This document shows positions 1-7,160 of a stretch of DNA of 64,000 nucleotides, one piece after another. The stretch spans positions 1 through 64,000 of the forward strand of contig SEAC01000027.1 in the NCBI GenBank assembly GCA_004173235.1, read 5' to 3'. Under the pieces are notes generated by a model. The model was not told the DNA's origin. It did no database searches and was given only the letters and a program-made list of their open reading frames with translations. Both the position numbers and the translations under genes were made by a program. Origin of the DNA: Chitinophagaceae bacterium. Its GTDB lineage: Bacteria; Bacteroidota; Bacteroidia; Chitinophagales; Chitinophagaceae. Positions within the stretch are counted from its first letter, which is position 1. Every line of letters starts with the position of its first letter.

Positions 1-94
1 ATGATCTCTTTTACCTGTGAGGAGAAATTATTGTCCATTTGATTGATTAAGCGGTGAATGATGCTTGTTACAATAATAACGATTATTTTTTTGC

Positions 95-102
95 TAGGTT
101 TA
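95..102 (+). promoter_or_regulatory. -7 promoter element of the STAS gene
   Basis: TAGGTTTA matches the Bacteroidetes -7 consensus TAnnTTTG at 7 of 8 positions and lies 32 bp before the STAS start. No good TTTG is seen 19-21 bp upstream. The rest of positions 1-94 is A+T-rich and holds no gene I can recognise. Confidence 0.4.
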
Positions 103-134
103 CGCCGAAACTGTTAATATAACCGCTGAAGCGT

Positions 135-524
135 ATGGAGGTCAAAACTAGTACCAAAGAGAAATTCACTGTCATAACTGGCATGCCGGCGCAATTGTCG
201 GAAACAATGACAGCCGAATTGGGAAGTCTCCTGACAGGCTTCCTGCAACAGCCGGTGAAGAACATCGTGCTCGACATGCAGGATGTTCAAAGCATCGACG
301 AAGCAGCGGCGGAAAAGCTCACCAAAACGCAGCAGGACTTCTATGAGGCCGGGGCATCGTTCGTTATTTGCGGACTGCAGCCGGCAGTAGAAACACGGCT
401 GGACGAACTCGAATTGCTGGAATTGATGAACGTCACGCCCACCGAAAGCGAGGCCTGGGACATCGTACAAATGGAAGAAGTGGAGCGCGAGCTGCTGGAA
501 GGCGACGACGAAGACGAACAGTAG
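135..524 (+). CDS. STAS-domain protein (anti-sigma-factor-antagonist-like)
   Basis: A 129-residue soluble protein. Residues about 10-105 have the alternating strand/helix pattern of a STAS domain, with the hydrophobic strand ending in VLDMQDVQSID, the segment that in SpoIIAA-like antagonists holds the phosphorylatable serine (here S53 of QSID). STAS proteins bind partner proteins, such as anti-sigma factors, in a phosphorylation-dependent way. No kinase or sigma factor is encoded next to it, so its partner is unknown. The C-terminus is a strongly acidic tail (EGDDEDEQ). It stands alone, 96 bp before rnz. The domain call is fairly secure; the role is inferred. Confidence 0.75.
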   Translation: MEVKTSTKEKFTVITGMPAQLSETMTAELGSLLTGFLQQPVKNIVLDMQDVQSIDEAAAEKLTKTQQDFYEAGASFVICGLQPAVETRLDELELLELMNVTPTESEAWDIVQMEEVERELLEGDDEDEQ

Positions 525-578
525 AGTTGCGCCGAAAATTCCACAATTGATGAGCCGCCTGCGTGGCCTGAAAATTAG

Positions 579-606
579 TTCCGATATTCAACTTCCGACT
601 TCTTTC
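579..606 (+). repeat. Four degenerate 7-mers upstream of rnz
   Basis: Read in register, this is TTCCGAT-ATTCAAC-TTCCGAC-TTCTTTC. The register ends one base before the putative -7 box of rnz. It is the weakest member of the periodic intergenic block family described in the findings. Confidence 0.4.
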
Positions 607-607
607 A

Positions 608-615
608 TATTTTTA
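608..615 (+). promoter_or_regulatory. -7 promoter element of rnz
   Basis: TATTTTTA (7 of 8 to TAnnTTTG) ends five bases before the ATG, so transcription would begin at or next to the start codon (a leaderless mRNA). Confidence 0.45.
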
Positions 616-620
616 CTGCG

Positions 621-1526
621 ATGTTATCGGTGACGATCCTGGGAAATAATTCGGCTGTACCTGCCTTTAACCGGCATCCCACCAGCCAGGTCGTAACGCA
701 GGATGGCACCAACTTTTTGGTAGACTGCGGCGAAGGCACGCAGATACAGATGATCCGCTATAAGATCCGCCGCGGCAAGATCACGCACATCTTCATCTCG
801 CACCTTCACGGCGACCACTACTTCGGGCTTATCGGGCTGCTCAACTCCTTCAACCTCCTCTCGCACAAACAGGAGCTGCACATCTTCGCACCGGCGCCGC
901 TGGAGGACATTATCAACCTGCAGTTGAAGGTCGCCGATTCGCAGCTCTGCTACCCGCTGCATTTTCACACACTGGGCGGGGCGGGCGTGCTTGTAGACAA
1001 CGACAACATCCGCATCAGCGCCTTCCCCGTCACCCATCGCATTGAAACTTACGGGTTCCTGTTTGAAGAAAAGGAAGGAAAACGCAAGCTCCTGATCGAA
1101 GAAGTGCGCAAATACAAGATCCCGATCTCGTTTTACAGCTCGCTCCAGGCGGGCCGCGACTACATCACGTCGCGCGGGGAGGTGATCGCCAATGGCCGCG
1201 TCACCGCGCCGGCAGAGCCCGGCAAGCGCTATGCGTTTTGTGCCGATACCCGCTACGATGAGAACATCATCCCGTATATCTACGGTTGCGACCTCATCTA
1301 CCACGAAACGACTTACCTGGACAACATGCGCGACAAGGCCGAACTGCGCTTTCACTCAACCACAAGGCAGGCAGGCGAGATCGCCCGCAAAGCGCGGGTA
1401 AAGAAAATGCTGATCGGTCACTTCTCGTCGAAGTATGCCGTGCTCGATCCGTTTCAGGATGAAGCGCGCGAAGTGTTTCCCAACACGGAAATTGCAATGG
1501 AAGGAACGACGTACGAAATTCACTAG
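621..1526 (+). CDS. rnz: Ribonuclease Z
   Basis: A 301-residue metallo-beta-lactamase-fold endonuclease that trims the 3' end of tRNA precursors. The zinc motif HLHGDH (H61, H63, D65, H66) is intact. Further metal ligands are visible in the C-terminal half: PVTHR near residue 140, FCADTRYDE near 207, and GHFSSKY near 272. Length matches bacterial RNase Z (about 300-310). CCA is not encoded in the one tRNA gene of this window, so RNase Z would have a substrate here. It converges with the esterase gene, and its stop codon lies inside the shared hairpin at 1523-1550. Confidence 0.95.
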   Translation: MLSVTILGNNSAVPAFNRHPTSQVVTQDGTNFLVDCGEGTQIQMIRYKIRRGKITHIFISHLHGDHYFGLIGLLNSFNLLSHKQELHIFAPAPLEDIINLQLKVADSQLCYPLHFHTLGGAGVLVDNDNIRISAFPVTHRIETYGFLFEEKEGKRKLLIEEVRKYKIPISFYSSLQAGRDYITSRGEVIANGRVTAPAEPGKRYAFCADTRYDENIIPYIYGCDLIYHETTYLDNMRDKAELRFHSTTRQAGEIARKARVKKMLIGHFSSKYAVLDPFQDEAREVFPNTEIAMEGTTYEIH

Positions 1527-1550
1527 CCCCATTTCGCTACAGGGGGCTAG
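1523..1550. terminator. Hairpin spanning both convergent stop codons
   Basis: CTAGCCCC (1523-1530) pairs with GGGGCTAG (1543-1550) around a 12-base loop. The stop codons of rnz (TAG, 1524-1526) and of the esterase on the other strand (1547-1549) are both in the stem. There is no U-tract on either side, so the terminator role is tentative. Confidence 0.5.
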
Positions 1551-2701
1551 AAGCGCGGCGTAAACGGTTTCGGTTCCTTCTTCATGATGAAGCGAATGAA
1601 GCCCGGGAACTCCTTGCGCCAGGCCGCTTCGGTGTGGCGCGCATCGGCGCGGATCACGGTCTCCATCTTCGCCTTCGACAGCTGGTGCAGCAGGTTGAAA
1701 ATGGTCAGCATGTCGGGAACCATCGTTTCGCTTTCGGCTTCGCCAGCATAAAAGAACACCTTGCCGGTAAGCGAATTGCCCTGCCGCAGCACGTCTTTGC
1801 GGATATCGGGGGCCACCCAGAATGCGGGAGAGAAAACGCCGCTTGCGCCAAACACCTGCGGGTAACGGAGGTGCGCATAAAGTGAAATGAGTCCGCCCAT
1901 CGACGAACCGGCGATGAACGTATTGGAGCGGTCGCGGCGCGTGCGGAGCGTGCGGTCTACCAAAGGCTTGAGTGTTTGCACGAGGAAGTCGGTGTAGGCG
2001 CGCCCCTCTCCTTTTCCAAAGCGCTCCATATCGTACGGCGAATATTCATTGATACGCTTGTTGCCACCATGCTCGATGGCTACGATGATGATGCCACCCA
2101 CGCTGCGTTCGAGCGAATCCATCGCCTCGTCGATGCCCCATTCGCCAAACGCGGTGACGCTGTCGTCAAAGAGGTTCTGCGCATCCTGCAGGTAGAGAAC
2201 CGGGTAGCGCTTCTTGCTCTGGTAATAGTCTTTCGGCAGGCACACCCAAACGCGTCGGCTGCGTTCGAGTTGCGGCATCCACAGGCTGTCGCGGAGCACG
2301 CGAACGGTGGGAAGCGCGGTGCGGGGCTTTGCTTTGCGCACAAAGCGGTCTTTCCATCCGCGGATGGATACGTGCACCAGCGTGTCGCCGCGCACGTCGA
2401 TGGTGCGGTTCTCGATATCGCCACCTTTGGCGCTTGTTTCTACCGAGTTCCAGGAGCCGCGCGTAAACTTGAACGACAGCAGTCCGGCAGGCGCATTGAT
2501 CAGCATCTGCAAAGGGCCGTCGGGCGGCGGGATCACCTGGTGGTCTTTCGACTGCGGGTTCCAGCCATTCACCGTGCCGGCAACGAAGATCGAGTCCATG
2601 GGTGTGAAGTGGGGAATCGTATCGATCTCCAGCACCACGTTGTATTGTGCGGCGCCGGGCAATGCGCCGAGCACAAGCAGGAGGAAGAAAAGTTTACGCA
2701 T
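1547..2701 (-). CDS. Secreted alpha/beta-hydrolase esterase with N-terminal CBM48/E-set-like domain
   Basis: A 384-residue exported protein: a signal peptide (residues 1-18, ending GAAQ), then a carbohydrate-binding/E-set-like domain (FVAGTVNGWNP near residue 45), then an esterase-D-like hydrolase. The nucleophile elbow GSSMGG places the catalytic serine at 267; a histidine in ARHTEAAW near the C-terminus is the likely third triad member. Enzymes with this layout hydrolyse acyl esters, including siderophore and sugar esters; the substrate is not decidable. The ATG at 2701 is chosen because it starts the signal peptide. It overlaps the dapA stop by 8 bp, so the two are probably co-transcribed. 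Confidence 0.8.
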   Translation of the reverse strand: MRKLFFLLLVLGALPGAAQYNVVLEIDTIPHFTPMDSIFVAGTVNGWNPQSKDHQVIPPPDGPLQMLINAPAGLLSFKFTRGSWNSVETSAKGGDIENRTIDVRGDTLVHVSIRGWKDRFVRKAKPRTALPTVRVLRDSLWMPQLERSRRVWVCLPKDYYQSKKRYPVLYLQDAQNLFDDSVTAFGEWGIDEAMDSLERSVGGIIIVAIEHGGNKRINEYSPYDMERFGKGEGRAYTDFLVQTLKPLVDRTLRTRRDRSNTFIAGSSMGGLISLYAHLRYPQVFGASGVFSPAFWVAPDIRKDVLRQGNSLTGKVFFYAGEAESETMVPDMLTIFNLLHQLSKAKMETVIRADARHTEAAWRKEFPGFIRFIMKKEPKPFTPRF

Positions 2702-3599
2702 GAATACCCGGTGCGCCATGTAATTGTTGGAGGTAGCCGCGCACCTGATCGTGGAGCCCGCTGCTGAGCGGCACGAGCGGAAGGCGCAGGTGGTTTTGAA
2801 TGATGCCGAGTTCGGCAAGAAATGCCTTTACGCCGGCAGGATTGTTTTCGGCAAAGAGCAACTCATACCCGGCAAGCAGACGGTCGTTGATGCCACGCGC
2901 GCCGGCGAAATCGCCGTCGAGTGCGTAGTTCACCATCCGGCTGAAATCTTTCGGGAAGCAATTAGCCGCAACGGAGATCACGCCGCGCATGCCGCAGGCG
3001 ATCTGCGCCATGGCAAGGTTGTCGTCGCCGCTTACCACGAGGAAGTCGGGAGATACGTCGCGCAGTATCTGCATGCACTGCGCCAGGTTTCCGCTGGCCT
3101 CTTTTATACCATGAATATTGTCCACTTCTTTCGAAAGACGCACCGTTGTTGCCGCCGCGATGTTGGAGCCGGTGCGGCCCGGCACATTATAAAGAATGAT
3201 GGGACGCGTGGTTGCCGCGGCCACGGCTTTGTAGTGCTGGAAGATCCCTTCCTGCGAAGGCTTGTTATAGTAGGGGCTTGCCGACAGGATGGCCGCAGCT
3301 TTCTCCACGGGAAACGATTCGATCTCGCGAATGACGGAAGCCGTGTCGTTGCCGCCGGAGCCGATCACGATGGGCACGCGGCCGGCAGTGGCGTCGAAGG
3401 TACACTGCAGCACTTCAAGCTTCTCCGCGTGGCTCAGCACGGGCGTTTCGCCGGTGGTGCCCAGCGACACGAGGTAATCAACGCCTCCGTCAATCACGAA
3501 GTTGATGACCTTTTCGAGCGCAGGAAAATCCACTCCGCCCTGACTATTGAATGGAGTTACCAGCGCAACGCCGGTACCCCTGAGAAGCTCGTTGATCAT
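2694..3599 (-). CDS. dapA: 4-hydroxy-tetrahydrodipicolinate synthase
   Basis: A 301-residue TIM-barrel lyase condensing pyruvate with aspartate semialdehyde, the first step of the lysine/diaminopimelate branch. The Schiff-base lysine is K166 (GIKEASG), the catalytic tyrosine Y137 (LYNVPGRTG), and the substrate loop GTTGE is at 47-51. Length is typical (290-300). It lies 17 bp downstream of accA on the same strand and overlaps the esterase start, suggesting an accA-dapA-esterase transcript. Confidence 0.95.
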   Translation of the reverse strand: MINELLRGTGVALVTPFNSQGGVDFPALEKVINFVIDGGVDYLVSLGTTGETPVLSHAEKLEVLQCTFDATAGRVPIVIGSGGNDTASVIREIESFPVEKAAAILSASPYYNKPSQEGIFQHYKAVAAATTRPIILYNVPGRTGSNIAAATTVRLSKEVDNIHGIKEASGNLAQCMQILRDVSPDFLVVSGDDNLAMAQIACGMRGVISVAANCFPKDFSRMVNYALDGDFAGARGINDRLLAGYELLFAENNPAGVKAFLAELGIIQNHLRLPLVPLSSGLHDQVRGYLQQLHGAPGIHA

Positions 3600-3616
3600 A
3601 AGGGTGTTTGATGCGT

Positions 3617-4606
3617 TTATTGAGCGGCTTCGGCCGGCACTTCTTCAAAGAATCCCATCTTGCCGAACTTCTCGATGCGGGCTTCCACGCGTTGCTGCGG
3701 CGCAACGTGCTTCACTTCTTCCAGCGCTTTGAGGATGGCCGTTTTGAGGTATTGCGCCGCGCCGTCGTAGTCCCAGTGCGCACCACCCGGTGGTTCTGTA
3801 ACGATGGTATCAACGAGGCCGAAGGATTTCATGTAGTCGGCGGTGAGCTTCAGCTGCTCGGCAGCGATCTCCTTTTGCGCCCAGCTGCGCCACAGGATGG
3901 TGGAGCAGTTTTCGGGCGAGATGACGGTATACCAGGCATTTTCCATCATCAGGATGCGGTCGCCGACGCCGATGCCGAGTGCGCCACCAGATGCGCCTTC
4001 ACCGATGATGCAAACGATGACGGGCACCTTCAGGCGGATCATTTCATATATGTTGCGCGCGATGGCCTCACCTTGTCCGCGCTCTTCGGCTTCAAGGCCA
4101 GGGAAGGCTCCTGGAGTGTCGATGAGGGTCACGACAGGCTTGTTGAATTTCTCGGCGAGGCGCATGAGGCGCAGCGCCTTTCTATAGCCTTCGGGGTTGG
4201 CCATGCCGAAGTTGCGCAGCTGGCGCGTCTTCGTATTGATGCCTTTTTGTTGGCCGATCAGCATCACCGTCTGGCCGTCCAGTTGCGCGAAGCCGCCTAC
4301 CATCGCTTTGTCGTCCTTCACGTTGCGGTCGCCATACAGCTCCACAAAGTTGTCCGTCATTTTGTCGATGTATTTCAAAGTATAGGGACGGTCGGGATGT
4401 CGGCTGAGTTGGACTTTTTGCCAGGAGGTAAGGCTTTGGGTGATGGCCGTGCGGCGCTCGAGTATCTGTGCTTCGAGTTTCCCGATCTGGTCGGCGTAAT
4501 CGATCTTCTTCTGTTCACCGGCGTGCCTGAGGCGCTCGATCTCGTCGATCAGGTCTTTGATCGGCTTTTCGAAATCCAGAAACTGGCGGTTCGCATTCTT
4601 GGGCAT
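3617..4606 (-). CDS. accA: Acetyl-CoA carboxylase carboxyltransferase subunit alpha
   Basis: A 329-residue crotonase-fold subunit. With AccD it transfers CO2 from carboxybiotin to acetyl-CoA, giving malonyl-CoA for fatty acid synthesis. Recognisable stretches are the N-terminal [10 protein letters not shown] helix, the oxyanion region ([15 protein letters not shown]) and [16 protein letters not shown]. The ATG at 4606 (MPKNANRQ) is preferred; the open frame upstream reads through the inverted repeat between accA and accD and is unlike AccA. Family length is about 315-320. Confidence 0.95.
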   Translation of the reverse strand: MPKNANRQFLDFEKPIKDLIDEIERLRHAGEQKKIDYADQIGKLEAQILERRTAITQSLTSWQKVQLSRHPDRPYTLKYIDKMTDNFVELYGDRNVKDDKAMVGGFAQLDGQTVMLIGQQKGINTKTRQLRNFGMANPEGYRKALRLMRLAEKFNKPVVTLIDTPGAFPGLEAEERGQGEAIARNIYEMIRLKVPVIVCIIGEGASGGALGIGVGDRILMMENAWYTVISPENCSTILWRSWAQKEIAAEQLKLTADYMKSFGLVDTIVTEPPGGAHWDYDGAAQYLKTAILKALEEVKHVAPQQRVEARIEKFGKMGFFEEVPAEAAQ

Positions 4607-4624
4607 AATCGGAATATGTGGCGG

Positions 4625-4632
4625 TAAAAATA
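4625..4632 (-). promoter_or_regulatory. -7 promoter element of accA
   Basis: On the minus strand this reads TATTTTTA, 7 of 8 to TAnnTTTG, 18 bp before the accA ATG. Confidence 0.4.
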
Positions 4633-4660
4633 GGGAATGGACTGCAAAAGAGCCGAAGGA

Positions 4661-4751
4661 CACGTGAATCGTCAATCGTGAATCGTGAAGGCTAACGCCA
4701 GACCAGGTCGCGCATCGCGGCACTCACGATTGACGATTCACGATTCACGTC
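4661..4751. repeat. Inverted pair of 7-mer blocks between accA and accD
   Basis: The left arm (4664-4691) is four 7-mers: GTGAATC, GTCAATC, GTGAATC, GTGAAGG. The right arm (4724-4751) is TCACGAT, TGACGAT, TCACGAT, TCACGTC. The arms are inverted copies of each other built from the same words, but the single variant unit (GTC/GAC) sits at a different place in each. They are separated by about 32 bp with a small CGCG-CAT-CGCG hairpin. The right arm abuts the -7 box of accD. Confidence 0.8.
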
Positions 4752-4759
4752 TATATTTG
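4730..4759 (+). promoter_or_regulatory. accD promoter (-33/-7)
   Basis: TTG at 4730-4732, 19 bp, then TATATTTG at 4752-4759, a full match to TAnnTTTG. The -33 TTG is supplied by the variant unit of the periodic block. The ATG follows 19 bp after the -7 box. Confidence 0.75.
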
Positions 4760-4778
4760 CCCCTAAACTGATTGGCTG

Positions 4779-5693
4779 ATGTCCAAACCAATTGAAGACT
4801 TTGACGCGAACCTGGCTGGTGAAGAAGGACGGACCGAAGAATCGAAGAGCAGCTGGTTCAAGCGCCTGAAGAAAGGGATCACCACGCCTTCCTCCGAAAG
4901 GAAAGAAACACCCGAAGGACTCTGGGCCAAGTGCCCGGAGTGCAATTATATATGTACGGTGAACGACCTGCGCGAGCAATTGTTCGTTTGCCCCAAGTGC
5001 AACTACCACCACCGCATCGGCAGCCGCGAGTATTACGACATACTGTTCGACAACCAGGAATACAGCGAGCTGTTTGAGAACATCCGCTCGAAGGATGCCC
5101 TCGGCTTTACCGATCTCAAACCGTATGGCAAGCGCCTAGAAGAGATCTGGGCTAAGACGGATCTGAAGGATTCAATGCGCGTGGCGACAGGCCAGGTGGA
5201 TGGCCACGGACTTGTGGTTGCATGCATGGACTTCGAGTTCATCGGCGGTTCGCTGGGATCGGTGATGGGTGAGAAATTTTCGCGTGCCGTAGATTACTGC
5301 ATCGAGCACAGGCTACCGTATATGGTGATCAGCAAAAGCGGTGGCGCCCGTATGATGGAAAGCGCCTTCTCGCTGATGCAACTGGCCAAAACGTCGGGCA
5401 AGCTCTCGCAGCTTTCCGATGCCGGCCTCCCCTACATCTCGCTGCTTACCGACCCTACGTTCGGCGGCATCTCCGCATCGTTCGGGATGCTGGGCGATCT
5501 CAACATCGCCGAGCCGGGCGCCCTCATCGGGTTTGCCGGTCCGCGCGTGATCAAGGAAACGATCAAGAAAGACCTCCCCGAAGGCTTCCAGCGCTCCGAG
5601 TTCATCCTCGAGCATGGCTTCCTCGACTTCATTGTGGACCGCAAGGAACTCAAAGGCAAGATTGCCAAAGTGCTGACCCTTTTTGCAAACTAG
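4779..5693 (+). CDS. accD: Acetyl-CoA carboxylase carboxyltransferase subunit beta
   Basis: A 304-residue partner of AccA. The N-terminal zinc ribbon is visible as two CPxCxY pairs (CPECNY and CPKCNY, residues about 47-72), followed by the carboxyltransferase domain (GGARMMES, DPTFGGISASFGMLGD, GFAGPRVI). Length is normal. The gene is divergent from accA across a 172-bp control region, so the two subunits can be tuned from one site. Its TAG stop shares one base with the GTG start of smpB. Confidence 0.95.
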   Translation: MSKPIEDFDANLAGEEGRTEESKSSWFKRLKKGITTPSSERKETPEGLWAKCPECNYICTVNDLREQLFVCPKCNYHHRIGSREYYDILFDNQEYSELFENIRSKDALGFTDLKPYGKRLEEIWAKTDLKDSMRVATGQVDGHGLVVACMDFEFIGGSLGSVMGEKFSRAVDYCIEHRLPYMVISKSGGARMMESAFSLMQLAKTSGKLSQLSDAGLPYISLLTDPTFGGISASFGMLGDLNIAEPGALIGFAGPRVIKETIKKDLPEGFQRSEFILEHGFLDFIVDRKELKGKIAKVLTLFAN

Positions 5694-6148
5694 TGGCGCG
5701 TAAACCCCGGATCGTAGACATTCGCAACAGGCCCGTCTACCACGAGTATTTCATCGACGACACCTACGTGGCGGGGGCCATGCTGCTCGGCACGGAGGTG
5801 AAAGCGCTGCGCGAAGGCAAGGCCTCCTTCAACGACGCCTTCTGCCAGTTCAACAAAGGCGAGCTCTGGCTCAAAAGCCTGCACATCACGCCCTATAGTC
5901 ACGGCACGATGAACAACCACGACCCGCTGCGCGACCGCAAGCTGTTGCTCGAAAAGCGGGAGCTGAAAAAGCTGGAGGCAAAGATCCGTGAGAAGGGTTA
6001 CACCATCGTGCCGGTACGCATCTTCAGCAACGACAACAACCTCATCAAGATCGAGATCGGGCTTGCGCGCGGCAAGAAACTGCACGACAAGCGCGATTCC
6101 ATCAAACAGCGCGACAACGACCGCGAACTGAAACGCTACCTGAAATAA
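5693..6148 (+). CDS. smpB: SsrA-binding protein
   Basis: A 151-residue OB-fold protein that binds tmRNA and delivers it to stalled ribosomes for trans-translation. Family signatures are the N-terminal NRPVYHEYFIDD, GTEVKALREGKASFND, and the basic tail (KRDSIKQRDNDRELKRYLK) that enters the empty mRNA channel. The start is a GTG overlapping the accD stop by one base, so translation is probably coupled. No ssrA gene is in the window. Confidence 0.95.
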   Translation: MARKPRIVDIRNRPVYHEYFIDDTYVAGAMLLGTEVKALREGKASFNDAFCQFNKGELWLKSLHITPYSHGTMNNHDPLRDRKLLLEKRELKKLEAKIREKGYTIVPVRIFSNDNNLIKIEIGLARGKKLHDKRDSIKQRDNDRELKRYLK

Positions 6149-6175
6149 GAGCCGTTGAAAAACGTTATTCCTTCA

Positions 6176-7111
6176 ATGAAGCAACTGCGCACCTGCCTAC
6201 TCGTTCTTGCACTCCTGTTTTGCAGCAGCCTTTCGGCGCAGGACCTCAACGGCTATTGGTACGGTTCCGGGAACGTCGAGAATGGCGGCTCTTCCAACAA
6301 CTATATGTTCGAGCTCCTGCTCGAACACAAGGGCACTTCGGTGAAAGGCATCGTGAACTACTATTTCAAAAATGCCTTCCGCTCCTTCAAATTGAGCGGC
6401 AACTTCAATTCCCTCACGCGCACGGTGACGTTGTTCAATCTTCCGGTTACGTACTTCAATTCGCCGGTGAACCTGGAGGTAGATTGCCCGATGGATTTCG
6501 TGGGGCAGCTGCGCGTGAGCCGCGTGAGCGCCGACATCAGGGGTTCGCTTATCGCGAAAGGAACGTACCGCAACACCTGCCCGTCCATTGTCATGGATCT
6601 GAAACAGAACAAAGATGCAGGCAACCGCGATTCCGTGCTGCAGGCCATTGCGCAATTCAAGGAGCAGCAGCAATACTGGACGCCCGGCGCCGACGACACG
6701 CTTGCGGCGGTGAAAGTGCAGCAGCGCCCCGTGGTGAACTACGTTATTGCCGGGGATTTTGAGAAGCGCGAAACCGAACTTGTGCAGACCATCGAAGTGG
6801 ACGCCGATTCGGTGAGCATTGATTTTTACGACAACGGCGAAGTGGACGGCGACTCCATTTCCGTTTTTTACAACAAGCAGCTTCTCACCTTCAACCGGAT
6901 GCTGAGCACGCGCGCCATCCACTTTTATGTGGGTGTTGATTCAACGCGCGAATACAACGAGGTGAGCATGTTTGCCAACAACCTGGGCCGCTACCCTCCC
7001 AACACCGCGTTGATGACCGTGTGGGATGGAAAGCAACGCTACGAGCTGCGTCTTTCCAGCAACCTGCAAAAGAATGCAGCGGTGCGGATAAGGCGCAAGA
7101 AACGGAAATGA
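6176..7111 (+). CDS. Secreted protein of unknown function
   Basis: A 311-residue protein with a clear signal peptide (CLLVLALLFCSSLSAQ). The N-terminal half (about 20-150) starts GYWYGSGNVENGGSSNNY and is rich in beta strands, like a lipocalin-type barrel. A charged linker (about 155-200) precedes a C-terminal beta domain (about 205-305) with VSIDFYDNGEVDGDSISVFYN. The tail is very basic (RIRRKKRK). I recall similar two-domain proteins in other Chitinophagaceae but no function. The ATG at 6176 is chosen because the signal peptide begins there; a TTG at 6155 in the same frame is less likely. Confidence 0.7.
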   Translation: MKQLRTCLLVLALLFCSSLSAQDLNGYWYGSGNVENGGSSNNYMFELLLEHKGTSVKGIVNYYFKNAFRSFKLSGNFNSLTRTVTLFNLPVTYFNSPVNLEVDCPMDFVGQLRVSRVSADIRGSLIAKGTYRNTCPSIVMDLKQNKDAGNRDSVLQAIAQFKEQQQYWTPGADDTLAAVKVQQRPVVNYVIAGDFEKRETELVQTIEVDADSVSIDFYDNGEVDGDSISVFYNKQLLTFNRMLSTRAIHFYVGVDSTREYNEVSMFANNLGRYPPNTALMTVWDGKQRYELRLSSNLQKNAAVRIRRKKRK

Positions 7112-7160
7112 GCAACCGAAATTCAGAGCCATCAATTCCTGCCGTTTTCCCGCGCCGGGC

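Noticed and set aside
1-94. Gene fragment at the left edge
   Set aside because: No open frame with coding character runs off the left edge on either strand.
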